64,000 bases of DNA, from assembly GCF_002025255.2 (NCBI RefSeq), contig NZ_CP054587.1, forward strand, positions 62,001 to 126,000. Reading direction: 5' to 3'. Numbering within the stretch: position 1 is the first letter of the stretch; each line of letters starts with the position of its first letter. The stretch comes from Halolamina sp. CBA1230 (lineage in GTDB: Archaea; Halobacteriota; Halobacteria; Halobacteriales; Haloferacaceae). The position numbers and the translations under genes were made by a program. Of this stretch, positions 14,976-23,329 are shown in pieces. The notes beneath the pieces are model-generated. The model worked only from the letters and a program-made list of their open reading frames with translations, was not told the origin of the DNA and did not search any database.

Positions 14976-15950
14976 CTACGCGACGGGGTTGACCCGCGGG
15001 TCGACGTACTCGTAGTAGGCGTCCTGCAGGACGTTCACCGTGACCACTAGCGCGACCGGGAGCAACACCACGCCGAAGATCAGGCCGGGCACCCGGCTGC
15101 CGACCGCGTCGATCGTGAGCGTCCCGAACCCGGGGGTGCGGGTGACCCACTCCACGACGTACAGGCCGACGAGCACGATCCCGAGCATCTCGGAACACAG
15201 AAGCGTCGCCAGTCGTGCGGCGGAGTGGGGGAACACGTGCCGGCAGATCCCCAGCAGCCCAACCCCTTTCGCGCGGGCGGTCTTGACGAACGGCTCGTTG
15301 GCGTACTGCTCCAGATCCGTCCCGGCCGCCCGGAGCTGGATCGCGAACAGGTAGAACGTCATCGTCAGGAACGGCCACAGCGTCGCCCCGAGGTTCTGGG
15401 GCGCGAACAGCCCCTTCGACGTGTCATACCCCAGCTCCACGATCGAGTCGGCCAGTTCGAACACGACGATGGGGAGGTAGATGTGGACCAGGTACGCGAA
15501 CAGGAACACCGGGGTCGCGACCGCCGCCGCCCCGAGCAGCGTCGTCTTCCGCGTCAGGTCGCCACGCTCGATCGCGACCGCGAGGAGCTGGACCAGGGTG
15601 CCGCCGACGACGGCGATGACCGTCGCCGGGACGAGATAGAACAGCGTGATCGTGACCGAGTCGACCAGCAACGCGGTGACGCTGACCACGCCCTCGCCGG
15701 TCTCGACGCTGCCCAGATCCAGCGTGAGCAGCCGCACCGCCCAGTCCAGATACTGGGAGAGCAACGGCTCGGCCTGGGCGGCGAACCGCAGCTCCGGGTT
15801 CGTGGAGCGGAACGACCGCGGGAGATAGGCTTGCGACAGCGTGTGGGGGTTCTTCGTGTACGCCATCGCCAGGAACGCGACGGTGTAGGCGACGACCATC
15901 GAGAACACCCCACGCCCGACGCGGCGCAGCAGGGCGGCGGCGCTACCCAT
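14976..15950 (-). CDS. ABC transporter permease, DppB/OppB type (copy 1)
   Basis: A 324-residue membrane protein starting MGSAAALLRRVGRGVFSMVV. It has about six membrane segments and the permease cytoplasmic loop NEPFVKTARAKGVGLLGICRHVFPHS, which contacts the ATPase. The segment EWVTRTPGFGTLTIDAVGSRVPG is typical of DppB. It forms a divergent pair with the DppC-type gene at 16097 and is a close paralog of the gene at 17281-18264. No ATPase or binding-protein gene is adjacent. The substrate is unknown; peptides or nickel are family possibilities. Confidence 0.88.
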   Translation of the reverse strand: MGSAAALLRRVGRGVFSMVVAYTVAFLAMAYTKNPHTLSQAYLPRSFRSTNPELRFAAQAEPLLSQYLDWAVRLLTLDLGSVETGEGVVSVTALLVDSVTITLFYLVPATVIAVVGGTLVQLLAVAIERGDLTRKTTLLGAAAVATPVFLFAYLVHIYLPIVVFELADSIVELGYDTSKGLFAPQNLGATLWPFLTMTFYLFAIQLRAAGTDLEQYANEPFVKTARAKGVGLLGICRHVFPHSAARLATLLCSEMLGIVLVGLYVVEWVTRTPGFGTLTIDAVGSRVPGLIFGVVLLPVALVVTVNVLQDAYYEYVDPRVNPVA

Positions 15951-16052
15951 CGTGCCGGTCGCGCTGTCGCCTGGTGGTGACCGCTCGCTGTACGCTCGGG
16001 GAGTGGAGGGCTGCTCGCTGGCGGGACATCCGTGTGCCGTGTCAGAAACACC

Positions 16053-16063
16053 CAAGCTATTAG
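16053..16063 (+). promoter_or_regulatory. Core promoter of DppC-type copy 1
   Basis: CAAGCTATTAG ends 33 bases before ATG 16097, a spacing that would give a leaderless or nearly leaderless transcript. The same 11 bases occur at 18352-18362 with the same distance to the copy-2 ATG. It may also serve the divergent permease gene. Confidence 0.6.
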
Positions 16064-16096
16064 TCGTGTCGGCTCGGTGACGCCGATGCCCTCCAC

Positions 16097-17284
16097 ATGA
16101 GCGACGAGTCCGCCACCGACACCGGACGGTTCGAGACGATCGACTGGAACGAGTTCGATCCGGACGACGCAACGGTCGGCACCCCGACGTGGCTGCCCGC
16201 GACGGCGGCAGTGCTCCTGCTCGCGTTCTGTTACGACTACCTCACGGCCGAGGGGCTCCCCGTCGAGATCACCGGCCTCGACTGGCTGCTGATCGCGGGG
16301 CTGTTCGTCGTCGGCTCGCTGGTCGTGCTGCCGGTAATGGAGAACCCCGAGCAGATCCGGACGTACTGGGAGGGGTTCCGCGAGGACCGCCTCGCGGTCG
16401 CCTGCCTGGCGTATCTGGGGCTGTTCCTCGCCGTCGGGCTGGTCGGCCCGTTCTACTTCAACGACCCGCGGCTCCACATCCTCTACTCCTCCCAGCCGCC
16501 GATCTGGGGGAGCATCGACCCGATCTACGTCCCACGATGTTACGGCCCCGTCGTCGACGGGCGATGCCAGGGGACGTGGACGTTCCCGCTGGGCACCAAC
16601 GCCATCGCGGGGAAGAACGTCGTGACGCTGCTCGTCCTGGGGACGCGGACCAGCCTGAGCGTCGTCCTCGGCGCGGCGGCGATCGTCGTCCCGACGGGCG
16701 TCGGCGTCGGCGTGGCGGCGGCGGAGATCGGCGGTCGCGTGGAGACGGCGCTGATGTGGCTGGCCGAACAGCTCCAGACGTTCCCCGCGATCCTGATCTA
16801 CTTCCTGCTGTTCTGGTGGATCGTCGAGGGGCGGCTCCGTCTGCTGATCGCGGTGCTCGGCCTGGTGAGCTGGGGCGGGCTGGCCAGGCTCGTCAGGAAC
16901 GAGATCCGGGTGCGCCGGAGCAAGCAGTACGTCCAGGCCGCCCACCTCGGCGGTGTCGGCGACCGACGGCTGCTCGTGCGCCACCTCCTCCCCAACGTCG
17001 CGCCGTCGGTGCTGACGAACGTCACGCTCCAGGTACCGCTGTTCGTGCTCGTCGAGGTGTCGGTGTCGTTCGTCCAGATCTCGCTCGCGGGCGGCACGTC
17101 GACGCTGGGCGACCCGACCAACTACTCGTGGGGCGAGCAGATCTACGACTCGCTGTTCACGGTCGGCGCGCCGGCGGCGTGGTGGCTTGCGGGGTTCCCC
17201 CTCGCCATGCTGTTCCTGACGGTGTTCGCGTTCAACGTCGTCGGCGACGCGATGGTCGACGCGCTGGAGCCACGGAGCGACTAG
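16097..17284 (+). CDS. ABC transporter permease, DppC/OppC type (copy 1)
   Basis: A 395-residue membrane protein starting MSDESATDTGRFETIDWNEF. Two segments near residues 35-75 and a longer extracytoplasmic loop (HILYSSQPPIWGSIDPIYVP, with a Cys pair CYG..GRCQG) precede the core permease domain. The ATPase-contact loop is NEIRVRRSKQYVQAAHLGG, with DRRLLVRHLLPN. The extra N-terminal membrane part makes it longer than bacterial DppC (~300). It probably works with the divergent DppB gene at 14976. It overlaps the end of the copy-2 DppB gene by four bases, convergent. Confidence 0.87.
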   Translation: MSDESATDTGRFETIDWNEFDPDDATVGTPTWLPATAAVLLLAFCYDYLTAEGLPVEITGLDWLLIAGLFVVGSLVVLPVMENPEQIRTYWEGFREDRLAVACLAYLGLFLAVGLVGPFYFNDPRLHILYSSQPPIWGSIDPIYVPRCYGPVVDGRCQGTWTFPLGTNAIAGKNVVTLLVLGTRTSLSVVLGAAAIVVPTGVGVGVAAAEIGGRVETALMWLAEQLQTFPAILIYFLLFWWIVEGRLRLLIAVLGLVSWGGLARLVRNEIRVRRSKQYVQAAHLGGVGDRRLLVRHLLPNVAPSVLTNVTLQVPLFVLVEVSVSFVQISLAGGTSTLGDPTNYSWGEQIYDSLFTVGAPAAWWLAGFPLAMLFLTVFAFNVVGDAMVDALEPRSD

Positions 17285-18264
17285 CTGCCGGGGGTCGTCT
17301 CCACCCGCGGGTCGACCACCTCGTAGTAGGCGTCCTGTAGCGCGTTGACCGCGGTCACGACCAGCACCGGCAGCAACACGACGGCGAAGATCAGGCCGGG
17401 GATCCGGCTCCCGGCGGCGTCGATGGTGAGCGTGCCGAACCCGGGCGTCTCGGTGACCCACTCGACCGCGTACAGGCCGACGAGCACGACCCCGAGCATC
17501 TCCGAGGAGAGCAGCGTCAGCAGCCGCGCGGCGGAGTGGGGGAACACGTGCCGGCAGATCCCCAGCAGCCCCACCCCTTTCGCGCGGGCGGTCTTGACGA
17601 ACGGCTCGTTGGCGTACTGTTCGAGGTCGGTGCCGGCGACCCGGAGCTGGATCGCGAACAGGTACAGCCCCATCGTCAGGCTCGGCCAGACCGCCGCCCG
17701 GAGGTTCTTCGGCGCGAACGGCCCCGCCGTCTCGTCGTACCCCATGTCGGCGATCTCGCCGGAGACGTCGATCACCAGCACCGGGAGGTACACCTGCAGC
17801 AGGTACGCGACCAGGAACACCGGCACCGAGATGGCGGCCGCGCCGAGCAGCTTGGTTTTCGCGCTCGCGTCGCCGTACTCGACGGCGACGGCCAGCAGCT
17901 GGACCAGCGTCCCGAGCACGACTGCGATCACCATCGCGGGGACGAGGTGGATCAGCGTGACCGTTGCCGCCTCGGCGACGATATCGGTGACGACGACGGT
18001 CCGCTCCCCGAACCCGACCCGGCCGAGATCCAGCGTGAGCACGCGGCCGATCCAGTCGACGTACTGGGCGAACAGCGGCTCCGATCGCGCGGCCAACCGA
18101 GGCTGGCGCGAGATGGCCTCGAACAGCCGCGGCCGGTAGGCCACCCGTAGCCGGTGTGGGTTCGGCACGAACGCGAGCGCGACGAACACACCCGTGAACA
18201 CGAGCCACAGCGTCACCACGAGCCGGGCGAGACGGCCGGCCAGCGCCACGAGGAGGCTACGCAT
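17281..18264 (-). CDS. ABC transporter permease, DppB/OppB type (copy 2)
   Basis: A 327-residue membrane protein starting MRSLLVALAGRLARLVVTLW. It shares long identical blocks with copy 1, including the loop NEPFVKTARAKGVGLLGICRHVFPHSAARL and FGTLTIDA, and differs more in the periplasmic parts. It is divergent from the DppC gene at 18396. The high identity in the middle of both genes suggests a fairly recent segmental duplication or ongoing gene conversion. Confidence 0.87.
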   Translation of the reverse strand: MRSLLVALAGRLARLVVTLWLVFTGVFVALAFVPNPHRLRVAYRPRLFEAISRQPRLAARSEPLFAQYVDWIGRVLTLDLGRVGFGERTVVVTDIVAEAATVTLIHLVPAMVIAVVLGTLVQLLAVAVEYGDASAKTKLLGAAAISVPVFLVAYLLQVYLPVLVIDVSGEIADMGYDETAGPFAPKNLRAAVWPSLTMGLYLFAIQLRVAGTDLEQYANEPFVKTARAKGVGLLGICRHVFPHSAARLLTLLSSEMLGVVLVGLYAVEWVTETPGFGTLTIDAAGSRIPGLIFAVVLLPVLVVTAVNALQDAYYEVVDPRVETTPGS

Positions 18265-18351
18265 CGCCGGGTGGTCGCCGTCGGTTGGGGGGCGTCGCGG
18301 TCGCGTGGTGGGGAGCCGTCCGGAGCATCGCTCGGCTGTGACACATGGTCA

Positions 18352-18362
18352 CAAGCTATTAG
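18352..18362 (+). promoter_or_regulatory. Core promoter of DppC-type copy 2
   Basis: CAAGCTATTAG, identical to 16053-16063 and with the same spacing to the ATG at 18396, inside otherwise diverged sequence. The conservation marks it as the functional promoter element of the duplicated pair. Confidence 0.6.
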
Positions 18363-18395
18363 GTTTTGCTCACCACTGTTGCTCGTAGCCCCGCT

Positions 18396-19577
18396 ATGAG
18401 CGAGCCCTCCCCGCCCGACGCCGGCCGTTTCGCGACGGTCGACTGGACCGAGTTCGACGAGGACGCGGCCGCGCCGGCGCTGCCCCGCTGGCTCCCGATC
18501 AGCGCCGTGGCCGTCCTCGCGGCGTTCTGTTACGACTACGTCGCGGGGTTCCCGTTCCCGATGACCGGCCTCGACTGGCTGCTGATCGTAGGGCTGTACA
18601 TGTTCGGCTCCTTCGGACTGGCGGCGCTGCTCGGCGCGCCGAAACAGGTCGCCCACTACTTGGACCAGTTCCGCACCGACCCCATCGCGGTCGCGTGTCT
18701 GGGCTTCCTGACCCTGTTCGTCGGCGTCGGGCTGGTCGGCCCGTTCCTCGTCAGCGAGCCGGAGGTGAACATCCTCTACTCCTCCCAGCCGCCGATATGG
18801 GGGAGCATCGACACCACGTTCGTTCCGCAGTGTCACGGTCCGGTCGTCGACGGTCGGTGTCACGGCTCGTGGCGCTACCCGCTCGGGACGACCGCCATCG
18901 GCGGGAAGGACCTGCTCGTACTGCTGGTGCTGGGGACGCGGACGAGCCTGAGCGTCGCGGTCGGCGCCGCGGCGCTGATCGTCCCCGCCGGCGTCGGGGT
19001 CGGCGTCGTTGCCGCCACGGTCGGCGGCCGCGTCGAGACGGCGCTGATGTGGCTGGCCGAGCAGCTCCAGTCGGTGCCCGCGATCCTGATCTACCTGGTG
19101 CTGTTCTACTGGCTGGTCGAGGGACGGCTCCGCCTCCTGATCGGCGCGCTCGGGCTGGTCAGCTGGGGCGGGCTCGCGCGGATGGTCCGCGACGAGATCA
19201 GGGTGCAGCAGAACGAACAGTACGTGCACGCGGCCCAGATCGGCGGCGTGGGCGATCGGCGGCTGGTGGGCCGGCACCTGCTGCCGAACGTTGTCCCGTC
19301 GGTGCTGTCGAACGTGACCCTGCAGATCCCGCTGTTCGTCCTGATCGAGGCGACGATCTCGTTCATCCAGATCCCGGTGACGACCGGGCCGTCGTCGCTG
19401 GGCGACCCCAGCCACTTCTCGTGGGGCCAGCAGATCTACAACTCGCTGTTCACGGTCGGGCTCCCCGCCGCGTGGTGGCTCGCCGGCCTGCCGCTGCTGC
19501 TGCTGTCGGTGACGGTGTTCGCGTTCACGGTCGTCGGCGACGCGATGGTCGAGGCGCTGGAGCCGCGTGGCGGCTGA
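18396..19577 (+). CDS. ABC transporter permease, DppC/OppC type (copy 2)
   Basis: A 393-residue paralog of the gene at 16097, starting MSEPSPPDAGRFATVDWTEF. It keeps the N-terminal DAGRFxTVDW motif, the NILYSSQPPIWGSIDTTFVP loop, a Cys pair (CHG..GRCHG) and the ATPase loop NEQYVHAAQIGG. The start is chosen to match copy 1. It presumably pairs with the DppB copy 2. As in copy 1, no ATP-binding or solute-binding gene is found nearby, so these must be encoded elsewhere. Confidence 0.87.
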   Translation: MSEPSPPDAGRFATVDWTEFDEDAAAPALPRWLPISAVAVLAAFCYDYVAGFPFPMTGLDWLLIVGLYMFGSFGLAALLGAPKQVAHYLDQFRTDPIAVACLGFLTLFVGVGLVGPFLVSEPEVNILYSSQPPIWGSIDTTFVPQCHGPVVDGRCHGSWRYPLGTTAIGGKDLLVLLVLGTRTSLSVAVGAAALIVPAGVGVGVVAATVGGRVETALMWLAEQLQSVPAILIYLVLFYWLVEGRLRLLIGALGLVSWGGLARMVRDEIRVQQNEQYVHAAQIGGVGDRRLVGRHLLPNVVPSVLSNVTLQIPLFVLIEATISFIQIPVTTGPSSLGDPSHFSWGQQIYNSLFTVGLPAAWWLAGLPLLLLSVTVFAFTVVGDAMVEALEPRGG

Positions 19578-19619
19578 CGCTTCCGACACCGCCTTTTCGC
19601 TCCGGCCCCTGGAACGGCC

Positions 19620-19901
19620 GTGACCGAACGGATCGAGGCCGAAGTGATCCACGCCGTGGCGCCCGAAGAGTTCGGCGAGCACGATCTCGACCCCGAACTC
19701 GAGTCGCTGGCCGACTCCCGGCACGTCGTCGTCTGTCGGCGCGGCGGCCACCCGTCGATCTTCGAACTCGCGTGGGCGATGCTCCGCCGGAAGCCGATCG
19801 AGCCGGTGACGCTGCTCAGCGAGAACCGGGTAGCGGAGGGCGAGATCGTCGACGTCGCGGTCGAGGAGACGTCGATCGCGGGCGTCTACCGCGTGGTGTA
19901 G
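19620..19901 (+). CDS. Conserved small haloarchaeal protein of unknown function
   Basis: A 93-residue protein with a GTG start, TERIEAEVIHAVAPEEFGEH. It is acidic, with predicted beta strands (HVVVCRRGG, EPVTLLSENR, GEIVDVAVEETSIAGVYRVV) that suggest a small beta-rich domain. I recall similar proteins in haloarchaeal genomes but cannot name a function. It converges on the membrane-protein gene at 19886, overlapping its end by 16 bases. Confidence 0.7.
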   Translation: MTERIEAEVIHAVAPEEFGEHDLDPELESLADSRHVVVCRRGGHPSIFELAWAMLRRKPIEPVTLLSENRVAEGEIVDVAVEETSIAGVYRVV

Positions 19902-20554
19902 CGCCGGAGCGGCCGCGCGGCGAGGAGCCACGCCGCCAGGACGTACGCGGCCGTCCCGAGCAGGTACGTCCCGCCGCCGACGCTGAGCCCCACCCCCGCG
20001 CCGCCCAGCGCGCCCGCGAGGCTCCCGAGCAGCGGGAGCGCACAGCCCGCACACGACCCCAGCGCGACGATCCCCCCGACGCCCGCCGAGAGCCCTTCTT
20101 CGAGGACGTTCCGGGCCGCGAGCGAGACCAGATACGCCAGCGCGAGCACGCCGACCGCACGGTACGGGACGAGCGTGAACGCGACCCCGGCGCCGCTGAA
20201 CCGCACGACTGGCCCCCACCCTGGCGGCAGGAAGACGAGATCGACGCCGGCCCCACCCATCGCGGGGCCGACGACGCCGATCAGCCACGCGAGGGCGAGC
20301 GCGTACAGGATGCCGACGCCTCTGCCGAGCCAGCGGCTCGCCCGGCCGACTGCGGGCCGTTCCGCGTGCCGGACCGCGACCGCGGCGGCGGTGAGCCAGA
20401 TGAACGGCACCGCGAGCATCGACGGCGCCGCCAGCCCCGCGTCGGTGGCGAGCAGGTAGGCCAGCGCCAGCGCGGACTGGGCACCGAGCGCGAGCACGGC
20501 AGTCCGGACCGGCCCGGGGATCGACCGCGAACGCACCCCAGCTACGACGCTCAC
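19886..20554 (-). CDS. Multi-pass membrane protein with a CxxC, linked to the copper ATPase gene
   Basis: A 222-residue protein starting MSVVAGVRSRSIPGPVRTAV with about six membrane segments. A LGSCAGCALPLLGSLAGALGG segment places two cysteines (CAGC) in or near a membrane helix, a layout that could bind copper or take part in thiol exchange. It overlaps the start of the P-type ATPase gene by four bases (ATGA-type), so both are probably one transcript. The context with oxidase genes suggests a role in copper delivery; this is inference. Confidence 0.75.
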   Translation of the reverse strand: MSVVAGVRSRSIPGPVRTAVLALGAQSALALAYLLATDAGLAAPSMLAVPFIWLTAAAVAVRHAERPAVGRASRWLGRGVGILYALALAWLIGVVGPAMGGAGVDLVFLPPGWGPVVRFSGAGVAFTLVPYRAVGVLALAYLVSLAARNVLEEGLSAGVGGIVALGSCAGCALPLLGSLAGALGGAGVGLSVGGGTYLLGTAAYVLAAWLLAARPLRRYTTR

Positions 20555-22989
20555 TCCCGTTCACCCCCGTCGGCGACCGCGGCGTTTCGACGGTCGGTGC
20601 GCTCGGTCGCCGACGGATCGAGGTCGTCCTCGGACCCGAGCGGTCGCGTCGTGTTCCCCACGACGAGCAGGCTCGACGCCGCCATCGCGACCGCGGCGAT
20701 CAGCGGCGTGATGACCCCAAGCGCCGCGGCTGGCACCGCGACCGCGTTGTAGCAGAACGCCCACGCGAGGTTCTCACGGACGCGCCGGCGCGTGGCCGCG
20801 AGCGTCGCGAGCGCGCGGTCGACGGCCGCGAGATCCCGACCCACCAGCACCGCGTCGGCCGCGTCGGCGGCGAGCTCGGTCCCCGACGCGACCGCGATCC
20901 CCAGATCCGCCGCGGCGAGTGCGGGCGCGTCGTTGCTCCCGTCGCCGACCATCGCGACGGTCCCCTCGCTCCGGAGGCGGCGGACCGTCTCGGTCTTCCC
21001 GGCGGGCGGGAGCCCGGCGTACACCTCGTCGATCCCCGGCACCTCGCGGAAGCGGTCGGCGGCGGGCCCCTCGTCACCCGTGAGAACGACCACGCGGCGG
21101 TCGTCGCTCAGTTTCTCGACCGCCTCGCGCCAGCCGGGCCGGGGGTCGTCACCGGCGACGATGACGCCCCGGACTGCGCCGTCCCAGCCGACGTACGCCG
21201 CGAGGTGGCCCGAGGCCTCGGCGTCGGCGTAGCGCTCGCGCAGTTCCGCGGGGATCTCGCCGTCCGCGAACAGCGACTCGTCGCCGACGGTCACCCGCGA
21301 CTCCCCGGCCACTCGTCCCGAGACACCGCGACCAGGGTGTGCCTCGTACTCGGTGACGGTGGAGTCGGGGCCGATCCTGGTGTCGATCTCGTCCGCGGCG
21401 TCGACGACCGCGTCGGCGACAGGGTGGTCCGAACGTGCTTCGACTGCCGCCGCGCGGCCGAGAAGTGCTCCGCGGTCAGTTCCGTCGGCACGCTCGACGT
21501 CCAGCAGCGCCATCGAGCCCGTCGTGAGCGTGCCGGTCTTGTCGAGCGCGACCACATCGACTTCCTGGGCCGTCTCGACGGCGCTCCCGTCGGTGAGCAC
21601 GACGCCGTCTTCGAGCAGCGACCGCGTGCCTGCCGCGATCGCCAGCGGCGTCGCGAGCCCCAGCGCGCAGGGACAGGAGACCACGAGCACCGTCAACCCC
21701 GTCAGCAGCGCCGCGGTCGGGGACGCACCGAGCAGCAGGTGGGCGACGAACGCGAGCGTTCCGAGCACGAGCACCGCGGGGACGAAGATCGTCGCCAGCG
21801 CGTCGGCAAGCCGCTGGGGTGCGCCCTCCCCGCGCACGTCCCAGAGCAGCGAGACCACGCGGTCGAGCGTGCGTTCGGCGCCGTCGGCCGCGCGGACCAC
21901 CAGCCGACCGTCCGAGACGACCGTCCCGCCGCGGAGTTCGTCGCCCTCGCCGCGTCGGACGGGCAGGGACTCGCCGGTCACGAGCGACTCGTCGACCGCC
22001 GCGGTTCCCTCCAGCACCTCGCCGTCGACGGGGACGCGTTCGCCCGAGCGGACGATCAGTTCGTCGCCGCCCTCGACAGCCTCGACGGGGACGGTATCGG
22101 TCCCATCGAGCGTGCGGATCCGGGCTTCCTCGACGCGGTCGCGCGTGAGGTCGGTGAGTTTGCCGACCGCCTGCTGCTTGATCCGCTCCTCGTAGTAGCT
22201 CCCGACCGTGACCGCGAGCACGACGACGATGGTCACGTCGAAGTACACCTCGATCCGCCCCGTGAACACCGCCAGCCCGCTGTACAGGTAGGCGGTCGTC
22301 GCGGCGAGGGTGACGAGTAGGTCCATGTTGGGCTGGCGCGTTCGGACGGCGACGTAGGCGCCCCGGAGCAGCGGCGCGCCGGTGTAGCCGAGCACGACCG
22401 TCGCCGAGAGCCAGACGTTGGCGAGCAGAAATCGCCCGGCGCCGTCGCGCAGATCGAACAGCAGCGCCTCCGGTGGCAGCCCGAAGTAGACAGGGTAGAG
22501 AAACAGGACGTACCACAGCATCGCCATCATCCCGAAGAAGCCGCCGACGAGCAGGCGCCCGACCGTGCCGTCGTCGGTCCGCTCCTCGGTCGACGGCGCG
22601 GCCGTGTAGCCGACGCCCGAGACAGCCTCGGCGATCGATTCGGGGCCGGTCGCGTCGGGGTCGTACTGGACCCGCATCGCGTCGGCCGGGAAGTTCGCGT
22701 CCGCCGCGGCGACGCCGTCGGTCCCGGTCGCGCGGCGTTCGAGGAACGCCTCACAGCTGGCGCAGTGCATCCCGTCGACCTGGAGGTACGCGGTCTCGGC
22801 GTCGTCGGGAACGGACGCGTCGTCCCCTCGAACCGCGTCGCGGGCCGTCTCAGCGTCGGCTGTCGTCGGATCGTCGAGGCTCCGGGCGACTTCGAGACAG
22901 CCCCGACAGCAGAACACGCCGTCGACGGCGTCGGCCGTCACCGGGGGGTCCGGCGTCGCGAGCCCACAGAGCGTGCAGTCGTCGCTCAT
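20551..22989 (-). CDS. copA: Heavy-metal (copper) P-type ATPase, FixI/CopA-like
   Basis: An 812-residue protein. An N-terminal Cys-rich part has CTLCG (C5, C8) and FCCRGC (C27-C31), followed by an HMA domain with GMHCASCE (C76, C79). The membrane metal site is SCPCALG (C439, C441). TGES is at 338-341 and the phosphorylated Asp is in DKTGTLTTG (D483); later GDGSNDAPAL is present. The Cys-rich start and the oxidase neighbours fit the CcoI/FixI subgroup that supplies Cu to haem-copper oxidases, rather than general copper efflux. The direction of transport cannot be read from sequence. Confidence 0.92.
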   Translation of the reverse strand: MSDDCTLCGLATPDPPVTADAVDGVFCCRGCLEVARSLDDPTTADAETARDAVRGDDASVPDDAETAYLQVDGMHCASCEAFLERRATGTDGVAAADANFPADAMRVQYDPDATGPESIAEAVSGVGYTAAPSTEERTDDGTVGRLLVGGFFGMMAMLWYVLFLYPVYFGLPPEALLFDLRDGAGRFLLANVWLSATVVLGYTGAPLLRGAYVAVRTRQPNMDLLVTLAATTAYLYSGLAVFTGRIEVYFDVTIVVVLAVTVGSYYEERIKQQAVGKLTDLTRDRVEEARIRTLDGTDTVPVEAVEGGDELIVRSGERVPVDGEVLEGTAAVDESLVTGESLPVRRGEGDELRGGTVVSDGRLVVRAADGAERTLDRVVSLLWDVRGEGAPQRLADALATIFVPAVLVLGTLAFVAHLLLGASPTAALLTGLTVLVVSCPCALGLATPLAIAAGTRSLLEDGVVLTDGSAVETAQEVDVVALDKTGTLTTGSMALLDVERADGTDRGALLGRAAAVEARSDHPVADAVVDAADEIDTRIGPDSTVTEYEAHPGRGVSGRVAGESRVTVGDESLFADGEIPAELRERYADAEASGHLAAYVGWDGAVRGVIVAGDDPRPGWREAVEKLSDDRRVVVLTGDEGPAADRFREVPGIDEVYAGLPPAGKTETVRRLRSEGTVAMVGDGSNDAPALAAADLGIAVASGTELAADAADAVLVGRDLAAVDRALATLAATRRRVRENLAWAFCYNAVAVPAAALGVITPLIAAVAMAASSLLVVGNTTRPLGSEDDLDPSATERTDRRNAAVADGGERE

Positions 22990-23035
22990 GGCGGGAACAC
23001 CTCCTGCCGGGTCGACGACCCAACTCCGGCCATGC

Positions 23036-23230
23036 TCAGACGCCGCCCACAGCGGTCTCGTCCTCGTCGTGGGGGCCGAACATCATGTACAGCCCGGCGA
23101 CGATCAGCAGCACGCAGGTGGTCGACGCCAGCGCGACGCCGACACCGCCGCTGACGCCCAGAGCGTACAGCCACACCGGGACGATCGCTGCGAGCGCGAT
23201 GGCGATCAGCTTCCGTGCGGATACGGACAT
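23036..23230 (-). CDS. Small two-helix membrane protein beside the oxidase genes
   Basis: A 64-residue protein starting MSVSARKLIAIALAAIVPVW. Two membrane helices (residues about 8-28 and 32-52) are joined by a short Gly-rich turn and end in FGPHDEDETAVGGV. It lies 46 bases upstream of the P-type ATPase gene on the same strand and is divergent from the halocyanin gene. A start 24 bases upstream is possible but adds only polar residues. Function unknown; an oxidase assembly role would fit the place. Confidence 0.68.
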   Translation of the reverse strand: MSVSARKLIAIALAAIVPVWLYALGVSGGVGVALASTTCVLLIVAGLYMMFGPHDEDETAVGGV

Positions 23231-23329
23231 ACCTCGCTGTACGGTGTGATCCACGTAGGGCGCTCCGCCGATTCCTACGCCGTGGGAACTGGCGGGCCGG
23301 GTTAATCAGTCGGGGCGTAAGACCCCCCT

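Noticed and set aside
15554-18208. Long minus-strand frame spanning the permease region in another frame
   Set aside because: The true minus-strand permeases use different frames with obvious membrane helices and ABC loops; this one is a compositional artefact.
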